This document shows, one piece after another, positions 43,889-44,583 of a DNA stretch of 44,583 nucleotides. A program made the translations under genes and the position numbers. The notes below the pieces were generated by a model. It did not search any database and had not been told where the DNA came from. It saw nothing but the letters and a program-made list of their open reading frames with translations. The stretch comes from UBA11098 sp041671525 (lineage in GTDB: Bacteria; Patescibacteriota; Minisyncoccia; Moranbacterales; UBA2206): NCBI GenBank assembly GCA_041671525.1, contig JBAZBJ010000013.1, positions 1 through 44,583 on the forward strand, in the 5' to 3' direction. Every line of letters begins with the position of its first letter. Position 1 is the first letter of the stretch.

Positions 43889-44125
43889 TTACGCCTGCGC
43901 CAATTTTCCTTCCAGAATCTCAAATTTACTGCTATCAACTTTTCCTTTCAGGTCTCGTTTAATGTCGACAATATCACTTTTTATATCATCAACATCTGAT
44001 TTTATGGTTTTAATATCTTTTTTAATATCTAGCTGATCTTCCGCAATAATCTTAATGCCATCATTAATCTGCTCCAACATCGACATAACCTCGCCTGCTT
44101 TGTATGTTTTTTCGTTATTTTCCAT
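43889..44125 (-). CDS. small coiled-coil hypothetical protein
   Basis: A 78-residue product dominated by heptad-like repeats (IKKDIKTIKSDVDDIKSDIV, about 34-55), typical of a short parallel coiled coil. The N-terminus (MENNEKTYKAGEVMSMLEQI) has no hydrophobic anchor. Such proteins often act as oligomerisation modules or partner proteins; no domain is named. It overlaps the upstream CxxC gene by 11 bases, so the two are probably cotranslated, and it ends at a terminator. Confidence 0.6.
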   Translation of the reverse strand: MENNEKTYKAGEVMSMLEQINDGIKIIAEDQLDIKKDIKTIKSDVDDIKSDIVDIKRDLKGKVDSSKFEILEGKLAQA

Positions 44126-44297
44126 TTTTATTGTCTGTAATTAATTTTTTACTCTTTAAAAATTTCGTTATTGATTTTCCGCACTCGGAGCAAATCTCAA
44201 AGGAATTAAAGCGTTCTCCCAGTATCGATATGCGCAAAAGCACGTCCTCGTGAGGAATCACTTGTTTTTTACAGATGTCGCATTTGGTTATTTGCAT
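44115..44297 (-). CDS. small CxxC zinc-ribbon hypothetical protein
   Basis: The 60-residue product (start ATG at 44297; the longer frame starts at 44342) begins MQITKCDICKKQ with CxxC (6-9) and has a second pair ICSECGK (about 40-43). Two CxxC knuckles of this spacing form a zinc ribbon. The C-terminus is Lys-rich (FLKSKKLITDNKNGK). It resembles small zinc-ribbon proteins widespread in CPR; the partner or nucleic acid bound is unknown. It lies next to the BRO/DinD-like gene and upstream of the coiled-coil gene. Confidence 0.65.
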   Translation of the reverse strand: MQITKCDICKKQVIPHEDVLLRISILGERFNSFEICSECGKSITKFLKSKKLITDNKNGK

Positions 44298-44350
44298 ACC
44301 AAGATTATACTCCCCCAGTGCCAACCAGTCAAAACTAGGCATGGAAAGGA

Positions 44351-44583
44351 CTATTTTACTTCCTTTAGTTTTTCTTGCCTCTTGAAATTTTTCGGAGAAA
44401 CGATCGATCTTTTTAGTCGCTTTTCCAATTTTTTCCTGGCTCCACCGGCGATGTCGCCGCCCGCCTTGGCGTCGGCTTTTAGCTTTGGCACGCCCTGCGA
44501 ATCTTCAGTGCGATGAATTTCCGTCGTCGCTGTTTCCGCCAGCATATTCAGCACCAATTGCAAGTTAGTCATATTGTCGCGCA
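44351..44583 (-). CDS. C-terminal part of a BRO/DinD-like protein (5' end outside window)
   Basis: An open frame reaches the right edge of the window. The visible 77 residues include RDNMTNLQLVLNMLAETATT and DAKAGGDIAGGARKKLEKRL, patterns that I associate with the C-terminal region of DNA-damage-inducible protein D / BRO-family (KilA-N/antirepressor-like) proteins. An internal ATG at 44572 is not the real start because the frame stays open to 44583. BRO-type proteins are often phage or mobile-element related. The domain call rests on the C-terminal region only. Confidence 0.6.
   Translation of the reverse strand, partial: RDNMTNLQLVLNMLAETATTEIHRTEDSQGVPKLKADAKAGGDIAGGARKKLEKRLKRSIVSPKNFKRQEKLKEVK

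Noticed and set aside
1..44583. CRISPR array
   Set aside because: No regularly spaced direct repeats with unique spacers are visible; tandem words in the AT-rich elements are too short and mirrored.
1..44583. tRNA genes
   Set aside because: No cloverleaf with the conserved GGTTCGAATCC arm was found on either strand. The GGTTGCGTCC at 42086-42095 (minus strand) lacks the rest of a tRNA.
1..44583. UGA recoded as glycine (Gracilibacteria/Absconditabacteria code)
   Set aside because: Good genes end at TGA (for example aspS and the racemase gene) and no conserved Gly is encoded by TGA.

Overview
The window looks like part of a small-genome bacterium of the Candidate Phyla Radiation (Patescibacteria), most likely a Parcubacteria-type lineage. 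The first ~400 bases of a 16S rRNA gene are at the left edge on the minus strand. Genes are packed tightly. UGA is an ordinary stop codon, which argues against Gracilibacteria and Absconditabacteria. Several enzymes are compact versions, and families typical of this radiation occur (DUF5674, a YerC/TrpR-like regulator, small CxxC proteins). I cannot fix the exact phylum without alignments. All genes but one lie on the minus strand, so transcription runs from high to low coordinates.

Layout, right to left along transcription: a fragment of a BRO/DinD-like protein, a CxxC protein and a coiled-coil protein (44.6-43.9 kb); a Nudix hydrolase, a DUF5674 pair and a HIT hydrolase (43.8-42.2 kb); an unknown 403-residue protein behind a promoter, an attenuator-like leader and a consensus Shine-Dalgarno, followed by an AT-rich trio of M19 dipeptidase, Asp/Glu racemase and aspartoacylase-like enzyme (42.2-38.3 kb). 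Then proS, ispH, ispG, a tandem receiver protein, aspS, an MFS transporter and a YbaK-type deacylase (38.2-30.9 kb); scpA-scpB; dacA-mraY; pgk-eno-gpmI, a PfkB kinase and ADP-forming acyl-CoA synthetase (28-20 kb); recJ, a membrane coiled-coil protein and RNase HI; a MacAB-like efflux system with two permeases, interrupted by the only plus-strand gene (17-12 kb); a DsbA-like oxidoreductase, greA, lysS, HD and PAP2 proteins, two small unknowns and a Nudix protein (11.3-5.8 kb); a TrpR-like regulator bracketed by two copies of one operator, rdgB and an ASCH-like protein; serS; two small envelope or secreted proteins; a frameshifted dinB; and the rRNA promoter with its leader.

The genes fit a fermentative, partly host- or community-dependent cell. 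Lower glycolysis plus ADP-forming acetate-CoA ligase makes ATP, MraY and DacA make and trim peptidoglycan, IspG/IspH finish the MEP pathway, and four aminoacyl-tRNA synthetases are present, two in reduced form (AspRS without the GAD insertion; ProRS with a short zinc-ribbon instead of the INS editing domain, with a free-standing YbaK deacylase nearby).

The most unusual content is non-coding. Intergenic gaps are full of palindromic elements of several sequence families (about 80-150 bp long inverted repeats that fill the gap between stop and start codons, 53-bp cloverleaf-like units, STOP/START-flanking hairpins), one of which appears to have inserted in frame in recJ. There are also candidate RNA regulators: an attenuator leader before the 403-residue gene, a terminator in the greA leader, and a promoter-terminator unit with no ORF at about 12.0 kb.
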